A DNA stretch of 64,000 bases. It comes from Roseateles koreensis. GTDB taxonomy: Bacteria; Pseudomonadota; Gammaproteobacteria; Burkholderiales; Burkholderiaceae_C. Under the pieces are notes generated by a model. That model ran no database searches, was not told the origin of the DNA, and was given only the letters and a program-made list of their open reading frames with translations. Below are positions 50,805 through 59,236 of this stretch, piece after piece. Positions within the stretch are counted from its first letter, which is position 1, and each line of letters opens with the position of its first letter. The position numbers and the translations under genes were made by a program. The stretch covers positions 273,230 to 337,229 of the forward strand of contig NZ_JAQQXS010000003.1 of the NCBI RefSeq assembly GCF_028595305.1, read 5' to 3'.

Positions 50805-52517
50805 ATGAGCAAACCTTCAACACACGGCAACTCCGGTCCGGCGGCCGAGGGCGCACCCGCCGCCGGCAGACGCCGTGATTTCCTGGCCCGGCTGATCGCA
50901 CTGGGCACTGGCACCGTCGGGACTGGGGCCTTCGGCTCCTACGCGGAGGCTGCCGAGGCGAGTCAAAGCGCGGCATTGAAGGACAGTTACGACTACATCA
51001 TCGTCGGCGCCGGCTCGGCCGGTTGCCTGCTTGCCGACCGCCTGTCCGCGACCGGCGCCTCGGTGCTGCTGATCGAAGCGGGGACCAGCAACATCAATCA
51101 GCCGAAGATCGCCGAGGTCGCGTACTGGCTCCAGAATCTGTCGAGCGAGACGGACTGGGCGCGCCTGAGCACGCCGCAGCCGCATCTGGCCAACCGGCGG
51201 CAGGGCGCGCCGGGCGGCAAGGTCTGGGGCGGCTCGGGCAGCATCAACGCGATGATCTGGCTGCGCGGCGACCCGCGCGACTACGCGCAGTGGTGCCGTC
51301 TGGTGGGCCAGGAGTGGAATCCGGATGCGCTCAACCGGGCTTACCTGAAAGTGGCGCAGCCGGCCGCGCTGGACGCCGCCGCGCGCCACGCGCAGACCGG
51401 ACGGATCAATGTCGGGCGCTACGCAGACAGCCATCCGCTGACGGCGGCCTACCTCGCCTCCAGCGCCGCGACGGGCTTGAGAACCATTGAGCTCAACGCC
51501 GGCCGGCCGCTCGACGGCGTGGGTGTGGCGGAAGTAAACGCGACCGCCGACGGGCGCCGCTCCGGTCCGGCGCAGGCGATGCTGGTGCCGGCGCTGGTGC
51601 GTCCCAACCTGAAGGTGCTATCGGACACCCTGATCACGAAATTGCTTATACAGGGCAGGCACTGCCGCGGGGTTGAGGCGGTGGTCGACAACGTCGCGCT
51701 CCGTATCAATGCGACGCACGAAACCATCGTCAGCGCCGGCGCCTGTGAGTCGCCCAAGATCCTGATGCTGTCCGGGCTGGGACCGGCCGATCATCTGGCC
51801 GCTCATGGCATCCGGGTGCAGCAGGCCATGCCAGCCGTCGGCAGCAATCTACAGGACCACATGCTGACGAGCGTCGTTTTCAAGTCGAAGGTGAACTTGC
51901 CGGCCCAGGTCTCGAATGGGGTGTCGACCATGGCGTACTACAGCACCGGATACGGGCAATCCGCGCCGGATGTGCAAGTGGCGGGGATGCAGTATCCGTT
52001 CGGCGCCAGCCTGCCGGCCGGCAGCGGCTATGCCGTCATCGCGTTTCTGAGCAAGCCGCGTAGCCGTGGCAGCGTGCGCCTGACCAGCGCCGATCCGCGG
52101 CAAGCGCCGAGCATCGACCCCCGGTACCTGGAACAAGGCATCGACCAGGACAATATGCTGCTCGGCCTGGACCGCGCGATCGACATCGGATCGAACCAGG
52201 GCATGAACGGCATCTACGGGGGACGGTATTCGACTGCGTCGCTGCGTTCGCGCGCGGAGAAGCTGGCCTTCATCGCACAGCAGGGCGGGGCGGGGCTGCA
52301 CTTCACAGGTACCTGTATAGCCGGGCGCGATGCCTCGACCAGCGTGGTCGACGCCAACTTCAAGGTGTGGGGCATCGAGCGGCTGCGGGTGGTCGACGCG
52401 TCGGTCATTCCCGAAGTGCCGACCGTGAACATTCAAGCGTCAGTGCTGACCGTCGCACAGTTGGCAGCCGAGCGCTTGATCAGCGAGGCGCGCGCCGCCG
52501 GACTGCTGGCGCAATAG
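50805..52517 (+). CDS. GMC-family FAD oxidoreductase with Tat signal
   Basis: A 570-residue protein. The N-terminus has a twin-arginine motif (GRRRDFLARLIALGTG) followed by a hydrophobic stretch and an alanine-rich cleavage region, so export of the folded flavoprotein is expected. The mature part is glucose-methanol-choline type: YDYIIVGAGSAGCLLADRL, GGKVWGGSGSINAMIWLRG, GACESPKILMLSGLGPADH, and the catalytic-His segment LHFTGTCIAG. A flavoenzyme acting outside the cytoplasm would carry out the last oxidation of an exported product or precursor. Most biosynthetic GMC enzymes are cytoplasmic, so this is unusual. Confidence 0.87.
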   Translation: MSKPSTHGNSGPAAEGAPAAGRRRDFLARLIALGTGTVGTGAFGSYAEAAEASQSAALKDSYDYIIVGAGSAGCLLADRLSATGASVLLIEAGTSNINQPKIAEVAYWLQNLSSETDWARLSTPQPHLANRRQGAPGGKVWGGSGSINAMIWLRGDPRDYAQWCRLVGQEWNPDALNRAYLKVAQPAALDAAARHAQTGRINVGRYADSHPLTAAYLASSAATGLRTIELNAGRPLDGVGVAEVNATADGRRSGPAQAMLVPALVRPNLKVLSDTLITKLLIQGRHCRGVEAVVDNVALRINATHETIVSAGACESPKILMLSGLGPADHLAAHGIRVQQAMPAVGSNLQDHMLTSVVFKSKVNLPAQVSNGVSTMAYYSTGYGQSAPDVQVAGMQYPFGASLPAGSGYAVIAFLSKPRSRGSVRLTSADPRQAPSIDPRYLEQGIDQDNMLLGLDRAIDIGSNQGMNGIYGGRYSTASLRSRAEKLAFIAQQGGAGLHFTGTCIAGRDASTSVVDANFKVWGIERLRVVDASVIPEVPTVNIQASVLTVAQLAAERLISEARAAGLLAQ

Positions 52518-52553
52518 CGGCGGCACTCACCCCCCAACCCAGGAGCAATACCC

Positions 52554-53258
52554 ATGGACCTCGTAAGGCATGCGCTCGAATCGGCACGGGTCGAATTGAC
52601 GGCATCTGTTGTTCAGCATTCTTTTTTGAAGCGTTGCAGGCAAGGCACGATCCCGATGCCGGTACTTAAGCAATTTCTCGTGCAACAGGGGCATTACAGC
52701 CGCCATTTCGTCCGCTATCTGTGCGCCCTGATGTCCAACCTTAAAAGCACCGATCAGATTCAAGCCCTGGCGGAAAACCTGTTCGAAGAATTGGGATTGA
52801 CGAGCGACAGCCCGACCCCGCACAGCGTCATCTACAAGTCGATGCTGGAGCGATTCGACCTGAGCCTGGAAACCGGTCCCGCCCCCTCGCCTGGCACCCT
52901 GGCCCTGATCGGCACCATGTCGGACCACTGCCACAACCCCAACCCCGCCATGGGCCTGGGCGCCCTGTGCCTCGGCGCGGAAGCCCTGGTGGCACCCGTG
53001 TACGCGGATATCATGGCCGGCTTCGCCTCCCACGGCATCGGCGGGCAGGACATGGATTTTTTCCGCATGCACATTGAATGCGACGACGGCCATGCGGACA
53101 CCCTGTGCGACATCATGGTCCTGACTGCCGAGCAGGACCTGGCGCAGCTGGACATTATGATCGCGGCGGGGGGCGCGCTGGCACGAGCGCGTATGGACTT
53201 TTTCAGCGCCATTGAAGCGGCTCACCACCAAGACAAGTCCGTCCTTGACGCGGCCTGA
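52554..53258 (+). CDS. Haem-oxygenase-like diiron oxidase/oxygenase (HDO)
   Basis: A 234-residue all-helical protein of the HDO/TenA-PqqC-like fold. The diiron ligands can be assigned as E79, H90, E143 and the signature H173-x3-D177-x2-H180 (HIECDDGH). This spacing matches the HDO family, which includes UndA, CADD and the SznF central domain and not the cofactorless TenA or PqqC. Characterised members cleave C-C bonds, oxygenate nitrogen, or in CADD make p-aminobenzoate. In this operon, N-oxygenation of an aryl amine or an oxidative cleavage is plausible. An AGGAGC site precedes the ATG. Confidence 0.8.
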   Translation: MDLVRHALESARVELTASVVQHSFLKRCRQGTIPMPVLKQFLVQQGHYSRHFVRYLCALMSNLKSTDQIQALAENLFEELGLTSDSPTPHSVIYKSMLERFDLSLETGPAPSPGTLALIGTMSDHCHNPNPAMGLGALCLGAEALVAPVYADIMAGFASHGIGGQDMDFFRMHIECDDGHADTLCDIMVLTAEQDLAQLDIMIAAGGALARARMDFFSAIEAAHHQDKSVLDAA

Positions 53259-53282
53259 CCGCCAATCTCAGGGAGCAGATCA

Positions 53283-54080
53283 ATGAGCACGTCCGCTCAC
53301 GTGGCAAGCTTTAGCATGGACAAGTCCACGCTCACCGATATCGCCCACAAGCGCATGGCGCGGTCACTGGTTCTCCCGCAATGGAGCAAGTGTCAGAAAG
53401 TCGCTGCCACCTGCCGCATTCTCTTCGAGCACGGCCATGATTCCGGCCTGGCCGGGCAGATCACGGCGCGCGGCGAGCAGCCGGGCACCTACGTGACCCA
53501 AAGACTGGGGCTGGGATTCGACGAAATCGAGGTCGACAATCTGCTGTTGGTGGACCAGGACCTGGAAGTACTTGAGGGCGACGGCATGGCCAACCCGGCA
53601 AACCTGTTCCACAGCTGGATTTACCGGGCTAGGCCGGACGTTCAATGCGTTGTGCACACGCACCCGATTCATGTGTGTGCGCTCTCGATCACGGGCACGC
53701 CGCTCAAGATCGCCCAGATGGACGCCTGCATGCTTTACGACGACGTGGCGTTTCTGGCCACCTGGCCGGGAGTTCCCGTTGGAAATAGTGAAGGGGAGAT
53801 CATCACCCGAACCCTGGGCGAAAAACGGGCGGCGGTGCTTGCCCACCATGGCCTCGTCGTCGCCTGCTCGTCGGTAGAGGAGGCCTGCGTGGTCGCCATC
53901 CAATGCGAGCGCGCCGCGCGCATGCAGTTGCTCGCCGTCCAGGCGGGCCAGATCAACGACCTCGATCCCGCCCTGGCGCGCGAAGCACACGACTGGATCT
54001 TGCACGAGCAGCGGATTGAAGCGGCGTTTCATTACTTCGCCAGACGCGCTGCGAAGCCTGCCGCTAGCCGCAGCCCTTAG
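53283..54080 (+). CDS. Class II aldolase/adducin-fold protein without the catalytic glutamate
   Basis: A 265-residue protein with the metal-binding histidines of the class II aldolase fold: HTHP near residues 126-129 and LAHHGL near 188. The acid/base Glu that in fuculose-1-phosphate aldolase lies four residues before a conserved His is Ala here (ANLFHSW), so classical aldolase chemistry is not expected. The fold is also used by decarboxylases and by the non-haem iron oxygenases CloR/NovR of aminocoumarin biosynthesis. It is the last gene of the operon, followed by a strong hairpin. An AGGGAGC ribosome site is present. Confidence 0.75.
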   Translation: MSTSAHVASFSMDKSTLTDIAHKRMARSLVLPQWSKCQKVAATCRILFEHGHDSGLAGQITARGEQPGTYVTQRLGLGFDEIEVDNLLLVDQDLEVLEGDGMANPANLFHSWIYRARPDVQCVVHTHPIHVCALSITGTPLKIAQMDACMLYDDVAFLATWPGVPVGNSEGEIITRTLGEKRAAVLAHHGLVVACSSVEEACVVAIQCERAARMQLLAVQAGQINDLDPALAREAHDWILHEQRIEAAFHYFARRAAKPAASRSP

Positions 54081-54126
54081 CCCCCTGGCGCCAGCCCTTT
54101 GCGCCGTGATTCCTGCCAGCCAAACC

Positions 54127-54158
54127 CCGTGACGGGCGATCTCGACCGCCCGTCACGG
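54127..54158 (+). terminator. Perfect 12-bp hairpin ending the biosynthetic operon
   Basis: CCGTGACGGGCG and CGCCCGTCACGG enclose an 8-base loop, 46 bases after the last operon gene. The stem is very stable but no T run follows, so it may be a weak or Rho-assisted terminator or a 3' stabilising structure. Confidence 0.6.
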
Positions 54159-54237
54159 AATTCAATCGCAAGGAACGGAGTTCCTGCGCCTGGAGTTTGC
54201 CCTACGTTGATAACAATATAAAACATTCAAATCGACG

Positions 54238-55353
54238 ATGACGAAAAATGCCCCCCCTGATCAGGCTTTTCACTGCGACGAATTACGGTGGGCTGCGGTG
54301 CTGGCGCGCAATCCGGTCGCGGACTCTTTTTTCGTCTACGCTGTCAAGACCACCGGCGTTTTTTGCCGACCCAGTTCCGCGGCGCGCTTGCCCAAGCGGG
54401 AGAACGTGGAGTTCTTCGATACGGCGTCGGCGGCCGAAGCAGCGGGCTACCGCCCGAGCCGACGCGCGGCGGCGGATCTGACGGCTTGCGCGGCACAGCG
54501 CACGACGCTGGTGGCCCAGGCATGCAGCATTATCGAGGCATGCGACACGCCCCACAGCCTGGACCAGATCGCCGCCGATGTCGGCATCAGCGCGTTCCAC
54601 TTCCATCGGCTCTTCAAGGCCGAAACCGGACTGACGCCGAAGGCCTACTCCTCGGCCGCCCGCGCGCGCAAGCTCAGGGAAGAGCTCAGCGGTGTGGGAA
54701 CCTCCGTCACGACCGCTATCTACAGCGCCGGCTTCAACTCGAGCAGCCGCTTTTACGAGGAATCGGATCGCCTGCTGGGGATGCGCGCAAGCGACTACCG
54801 GGCTGGCGGGCAAAATGCGCTGATTCGCTTCGCCGTGGGGCAGTGCGTGTTGGGCGCCATCCTGGTGGCGCAGAGCCAGCGCGGCATCTGCGCCATCACG
54901 CTCGGAGATGACCCCGACATCCTGGTGCGCGAACTGCAGGATAAATTCCCCAAGGCGCAGTTGACAGGCGGCGATGCCGAGTTTGAACAACTGGTCGCAC
55001 AAGTGGTAGGCTTCGTTGAGGCGCCTGCCATGGGCTTGAACCTGCCTCTGGATGTGCAGGGCACGGCCTTCCAGGAGCGAGTCTGGCAGGCATTGCGCGA
55101 AATTCCGCCGGGCACCACCGTGAGCTATACGCAGGTTGCCGAGCGCATCGGCGCGCCCAAGGCAGTGCGCGCTGTCGCCCAGGCCTGTGGCGCCAATAGC
55201 ATCGCGGTCGCCATTCCCTGCCATCGCGTGGTGCTGCGCAACGGCGATATTTCGGGTTATCGTTGGGGCGTCGAGCGCAAGCGCGAATTGCTGCAGCGCG
55301 AAGCGATGGCGGACACGGAGGCTAAGGCTATGGCTAAGCCCGAGATGAGTTAG
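54238..55353 (+). CDS. Ada-like bifunctional DNA methyltransferase/regulator with a degenerate zinc site
   Basis: A 371-residue protein with the three Ada parts. The N-terminal domain keeps the nucleophile Cys43 (FCRPS, equivalent to E. coli Cys38), but the other three zinc cysteines are changed to Ser47, Ser74 and Ala77. A central AraC-type helix-turn-helix follows (about 90-185, SLDQIAADVGISAFHFHRLF). The C-terminal O6-methylguanine-DNA methyltransferase has IPCHRV with Cys328 intact. Direct repair of O6-methylguanine is likely; phosphotriester sensing through the zinc centre is doubtful. It stands alone after the operon and may not belong to it. Confidence 0.88.
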   Translation: MTKNAPPDQAFHCDELRWAAVLARNPVADSFFVYAVKTTGVFCRPSSAARLPKRENVEFFDTASAAEAAGYRPSRRAAADLTACAAQRTTLVAQACSIIEACDTPHSLDQIAADVGISAFHFHRLFKAETGLTPKAYSSAARARKLREELSGVGTSVTTAIYSAGFNSSSRFYEESDRLLGMRASDYRAGGQNALIRFAVGQCVLGAILVAQSQRGICAITLGDDPDILVRELQDKFPKAQLTGGDAEFEQLVAQVVGFVEAPAMGLNLPLDVQGTAFQERVWQALREIPPGTTVSYTQVAERIGAPKAVRAVAQACGANSIAVAIPCHRVVLRNGDISGYRWGVERKRELLQREAMADTEAKAMAKPEMS

Positions 55354-55380
55354 CGGCCCGGTCGTGGCGCGCGGCATGCG

Positions 55381-56598
55381 CTATACGGAGACGTCGGCAC
55401 GGACGACTCGTTCGTGTTCGTGCGACATGATCTGTTCGGCGACCAGCATGCCTCGCGCGATCATGGGCCGCTCGACCAGGCGGTAGATGAGCTCGGTCAT
55501 ACTCAGGACCAGCGCGAACATCAAAACCGTGTATTCCAGCCACAGATCCGAGGTGATCGCTATGCCGCGGCCGCGGGTGTAGCGGAACATGATCTCCATG
55601 GTGAGAAAGAACATGGGCAGATGCACGAGATAGATGGTGTACGAGCGCTTGCCGATATAGTCGAGCACGATCTGCAGCGGCCACGGGAAGACCACCAAGC
55701 CGCCTTCGCAGGCCGCGATAAACACCAGCAGCGCGGAGATGACGCACACGACCGGTATCACCACGGTATTGCTGAAACCTAGGGCGGTCGTGCCGGCGAG
55801 GGCAAGGGCCAGCACGCTGACCAGGATCGCGCCAGCATAGCGGTGGTGGCCCGCATGCATGCGTATCGCCGAAAACCATGGCTGAACGGTGAAGAGATAC
55901 AGCAGGCAACCATACAGTAAGCCATCGCAGCGGCTTTGCGTATAAAAGAAAACGTGCACTGGGTTGGACAAGGTGAACGGCCGGATCACGAGGGAAATCA
56001 CAAGTAGCGCACCGACCAAAAACAGCACGCGCTGGCGTGTCGTGCGTGCGAGGAGCAGGAAGACCGGATATAGAAGGTAGAACTGCTCCTCCACCGACAG
56101 GCTCCAGTAGGGCGCGAGCGGCACGCCTTGCGCCGTCTTGTGTTCGGGCAGCCAGAAATTGAAGGTGTAGATGAAAATATTGATCGCGGACTGCACGTTA
56201 TAGACTGAGTTGGCGAAGTACTGGCCCTCGTTCAGGAACGCGCCGCAGAACAGGACCAGCAGAATCACACACCACGCGACCGGCAGGATGCGAAATATCC
56301 GGCGCACGTAAAACGCCTTGATATACGAGGCCAGCGAGAATGGATTTCTCCGATGTTTATCGAATTCGCTGACGATGGTCTTCGAGATGATAAAGCCGGA
56401 GATGACGAAGAACAGATCCACCCCGCCCCAAGACATGCTGAACAGGTCGAGGATCGAGGTTGACTCCTTGAACTTCATCGTGAACGACCAGGGAAAAAAC
56501 ACCTGGCGGAAATGCACAAAGAAGGTCAGGATCACGGCCACCGCCCGCAAGCGATCCAGCTCAAGATTGCGCACCGTGGGCGTGCTGTGGCTTTCCAT
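55381..56598 (-). CDS. Acyltransferase family 3 membrane protein
   Basis: A 405-residue polytopic membrane protein. It has the family elements LELDRLRAVAVILTFFVHF, GVDLFFVISGFI and YWSLSVEEQFYLLYP. The ATG giving MESHSTPTVRNLEL is chosen because GGA lies upstream and homology begins at once; the frame extends 37 codons further. It could O-acylate the island's product or a surface glycan. It is convergent with ada and 117 bases downstream of an SDR on the same strand. It is unrelated in close sequence to the acyltransferase at 8025-9248. Confidence 0.82.
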   Translation of the reverse strand: MESHSTPTVRNLELDRLRAVAVILTFFVHFRQVFFPWSFTMKFKESTSILDLFSMSWGGVDLFFVISGFIISKTIVSEFDKHRRNPFSLASYIKAFYVRRIFRILPVAWCVILLVLFCGAFLNEGQYFANSVYNVQSAINIFIYTFNFWLPEHKTAQGVPLAPYWSLSVEEQFYLLYPVFLLLARTTRQRVLFLVGALLVISLVIRPFTLSNPVHVFFYTQSRCDGLLYGCLLYLFTVQPWFSAIRMHAGHHRYAGAILVSVLALALAGTTALGFSNTVVIPVVCVISALLVFIAACEGGLVVFPWPLQIVLDYIGKRSYTIYLVHLPMFFLTMEIMFRYTRGRGIAITSDLWLEYTVLMFALVLSMTELIYRLVERPMIARGMLVAEQIMSHEHERVVRADVSV

Positions 56599-56715
56599 CA
56601 GTTTCCGTATGGGCATGGCGATTGCAGGTGGAGGAAATGTCCATGTCCGCCACCGCAGCAACATCGCGCGCACTGTGCGGCGGGTTTGGTGGAGACTGAT
56701 GTATGACACGACGAC

Positions 56716-57462
56716 TTACAGCCTGGCGCCGCCATCGACTTGAATGATGTCGCCGCTGATCCAGCGCGCAGCATCCGATGCGAGGAAGGCCACTACGTCG
56801 CTGATATCGTCCGGCTGCGCGACCCGTTTGAGCGCCTGCATGCCGAGCACGAAATCGCGGCCCGCGTCGGTCCTGACGAACTCGGACATATCGGTATCGA
56901 CCACGCCGGGCGCCACCCCGTTGACCCGGATGCCCCGCTCGCCCACAGCGTAGGCGAAATGCCGCACCAGGGTCTCGACTGCTCCCTTGGTCGCGGCGTA
57001 GGCGGAAATATCGCCCACCGTCGACCGGGTTGCCAGGGAAGACAGCATGACGATGCTGCTGTCTTTAACGAATAGGGGAAGCAGTTGCTGCACCAAGAAA
57101 TAGGGCGCCCGCACATTCACGGCGAACAGGCGGTCGAAGTCTTCGACGGCCATGTCGGCGATTGGCGCGGTCTTGGCCAGGCCGGCGTTGGCGACCAGGA
57201 TATTCAGGGCGGGGCCGGCAAGTTCGCGCACAATAGCGGCGAGCTTGTGCGCGCCGTCCGCCGCCGCGAGATCGGCGGCGAGGGCATCGGCCTTACCGCC
57301 GGCAGCACGGATCTCGGCGACCACGGTCCCGGCATTGTCCCTGCCCTGATTGCAATGGACCAGCACGTGAGCGCCGCCACGGGCGAGGGTTAAGGCAATG
57401 GCACGGCCAATGCCGCGCGATGCACCGGTGACGAGCGCGATTTTTCCTGCGAACTGGTTCAT
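56716..57462 (-). CDS. Short-chain dehydrogenase/reductase (FabG-like)
   Basis: A 248-residue SDR with TGASRGIG (cofactor loop), NAG, the catalytic Ser in MLSSLA and YAATK. The ATG giving MNQFAGKIALVTGAS has GGAAATGT upstream; an ATG six codons earlier is less well supported. It precedes the acyltransferase on the same strand. It could supply reduced acyl groups or tailor the operon product, but there is no direct sign of either. Confidence 0.87.
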   Translation of the reverse strand: MNQFAGKIALVTGASRGIGRAIALTLARGGAHVLVHCNQGRDNAGTVVAEIRAAGGKADALAADLAAADGAHKLAAIVRELAGPALNILVANAGLAKTAPIADMAVEDFDRLFAVNVRAPYFLVQQLLPLFVKDSSIVMLSSLATRSTVGDISAYAATKGAVETLVRHFAYAVGERGIRVNGVAPGVVDTDMSEFVRTDAGRDFVLGMQALKRVAQPDDISDVVAFLASDAARWISGDIIQVDGGARL

Positions 57463-57988
57463 GGTGACATTTCCATCCATTGTAGGTAGGGCGCCTCAAG
57501 GGCCACTCTCGCCACCGTCTACGGGAAGGCGCCAGCATGGCGAGAATTTGCAAAGATACGAGCACCAGGCGGCGTGAGCCGAGTGTTTGGACTGCCGAAT
57601 ATAGGGATGGATACGGGCGCGAAAACTCCGTTTCTTGCTTTTTGAGTATTCCGGTCGAACGTGACCGCTGATTCCGGCAACGTGCCCCAACTCTTGGATC
57701 AAGTCTGCTGGCGCGGCGGTCTACGCCACCGTGAAGCAATGGAATGGACCATGCGTGGGGGGGCGCCTAGCTCATCGGCAGCAACCGCTGCAGAGGTGAC
57801 CGGCACTCCTGGAGTCGTACTTCGGCTTTGGGAACCTTGCAGCCGGCTGCCACCGTCAGGATCGTGCACCTAGCCGAAGTTCGTCGAATTTCAGAACTAG
57901 ACTGATTGCGGACCTTCACAAATGCCCGGTTTGCGTATGCGTCCGGCCAAGTTATCTTGACCGGCTGACGATCTGATCGGAATGGGCG
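57463..57988. other. Gene-free stretch between an SDR and an IS66 remnant
   Basis: No frame here has homology-like content or a ribosome site. A segment near 57645-57690 (ATTCCGGTCGAACGTGACC, then a second ATTCCGG) resembles motifs seen in some IS21-type elements, but no IS21 coding sequence accompanies it. It is probably transposon debris. Confidence 0.4.
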
Positions 57989-58678
57989 TTACGCCGACTG
58001 CGCCCAGCGATGCGGCAGCAACTCCGCGATACGGCTGGCGGGCTGTGTCGGCAGTCTGGTCAGCGCGTCCTTCTGGTAGGCCCATGGCTCCAGCCCATTG
58101 AGCTCGGCCGATTGGATCAAGCTCATGACGGCTGCCGCTCGCTTGCCCGCGCGAGCCAGTTCGAACGCCCCAGCGCCACTGGCCTGATTCGATTCTCAAC
58201 CCAGTTGTTGTCGATGGGCAGCATGGGGTCATCAAGGTAGCGCGTCAGCGCCGCCCAGCGTTTGAGGCAGTAGTCGATCGCCTTGGCTGTGGCGGAGCCG
58301 TCCGGCACCTGCTGCCGGTGCAACTTGAGCCAGATATGCAAGGCATCGGCCACTGGCTTGGCCTGGCTCTGTCGGGCTTGCAATCTCTGATCTGGCGCTG
58401 ATGCTTGCACCTCGCGCTCGACCTCGTACAGCTTGCCGAAGTGGCTCAGCGCTTGCTCGGCGATCTGGCTGCGATGGTTGGCCCAGAGTTCGTAGAACTT
58501 GCGCCGAGCATGCGCCATGCAGCCGACTTCCAGTAAGCCTTTTGCCAGCAGCGCCTTGTAGCCCGAGTCGTCATCGCAGACGAGCGCACCGCGCCCCGCC
58601 TTCTCACCAGGATGGCCCAGGAACTCCATCGCGTGCTTGCCGGCGCGACTCTCCGCAAAGTCGTAGACAACGATGCGG
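57989..58678 (-). pseudogene. IS66-family transposase (TnpC) remnant, 5'-truncated and frameshifted
   Basis: The minus strand encodes the C-terminal half of an IS66 TnpC: FAESRAGKHAMEFLG, CDDDSGYKALLAKGLLEVGC, MAHARRKFYELW, and DDPMLPIDNNWVENRIRP. After LGRSNWL the expected FAGS is missing and the frame shifts. The conserved tail AAAVMSLIQSAELNGLEPWA and AELLPHRWAQSA continues in the new frame. The N-terminal half is absent, and the remnant abuts the end of the Nudix gene. It cannot be active. Confidence 0.85.
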
Positions 58679-59236
58679 CTAGCTACCGGTCGCACTCCGT
58701 TGTTGAAGAAACTCTCGCGCCAACGCCAAGCTACCAACATGCATAGATTGCCCAAACTTTCCAACGGCAGCCAACTTGAAAAGTTCCGAGAAGCTTGCCC
58801 TTCCGCACTGGATATCCTCGGATTCGTCGAGTTGCTGTTCGCCGGAAGCCTCAAGACCGCAGGCCACAAAGACGTGAACTCGATTCGTCTGACGCGCTGG
58901 GTTCGCCCATAGTGAGCCAATTTCGATCATCTCCTTTGCCCGCAACCCAGTTTCTTCTAGCAGCTCCCTTGCTGCAGCAGTCTGTACAGCCTCTCCTGTC
59001 TCAACCACGCCAGCAGGAAGCTCAAGGCACATCACCTCTGCAGCAGGTCTATATTGCTGCACTGTCACTACCATCCCATGGTCATCGACGGCGACTATGT
59101 GCACCCATTCATTTTCCTCAATGATGTAGTACGGCGCCACCTCAGCACCCGTTGGTAGCCTGTAAGTAATAGCCTTCAGTCTCAGCCAGCGATCAGACAC
59201 CAGGATTTTTTGATCAACAATCTGCCATAGCTTCAT
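58679..59236 (-). CDS. Nudix hydrolase (ADP-ribose pyrophosphatase-like)
   Basis: A 185-residue protein with a complete Nudix box, GVVETGEAVQTAAARELLEE then TGL, near residues 74-96. Members hydrolyse nucleoside diphosphates linked to another moiety; the N-terminal layout (YYIIEENEWVHIVAVDDHG) resembles the ADP-ribose/NDP-sugar group. The ATG giving MKLWQIVDQK has AGAGG upstream. Its start overlaps by one base the stop of a truncated upstream gene, so it was once second in an operon. GC is lower than in surrounding genes. Confidence 0.85.
   Translation of the reverse strand: MKLWQIVDQKILVSDRWLRLKAITYRLPTGAEVAPYYIIEENEWVHIVAVDDHGMVVTVQQYRPAAEVMCLELPAGVVETGEAVQTAAARELLEETGLRAKEMIEIGSLWANPARQTNRVHVFVACGLEASGEQQLDESEDIQCGRASFSELFKLAAVGKFGQSMHVGSLALAREFLQQRSATGS

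Noticed and set aside
57645..57690. Possible IS21-family end
   Set aside because: Only short motif resemblance; no transposase or paired terminal repeat is visible.
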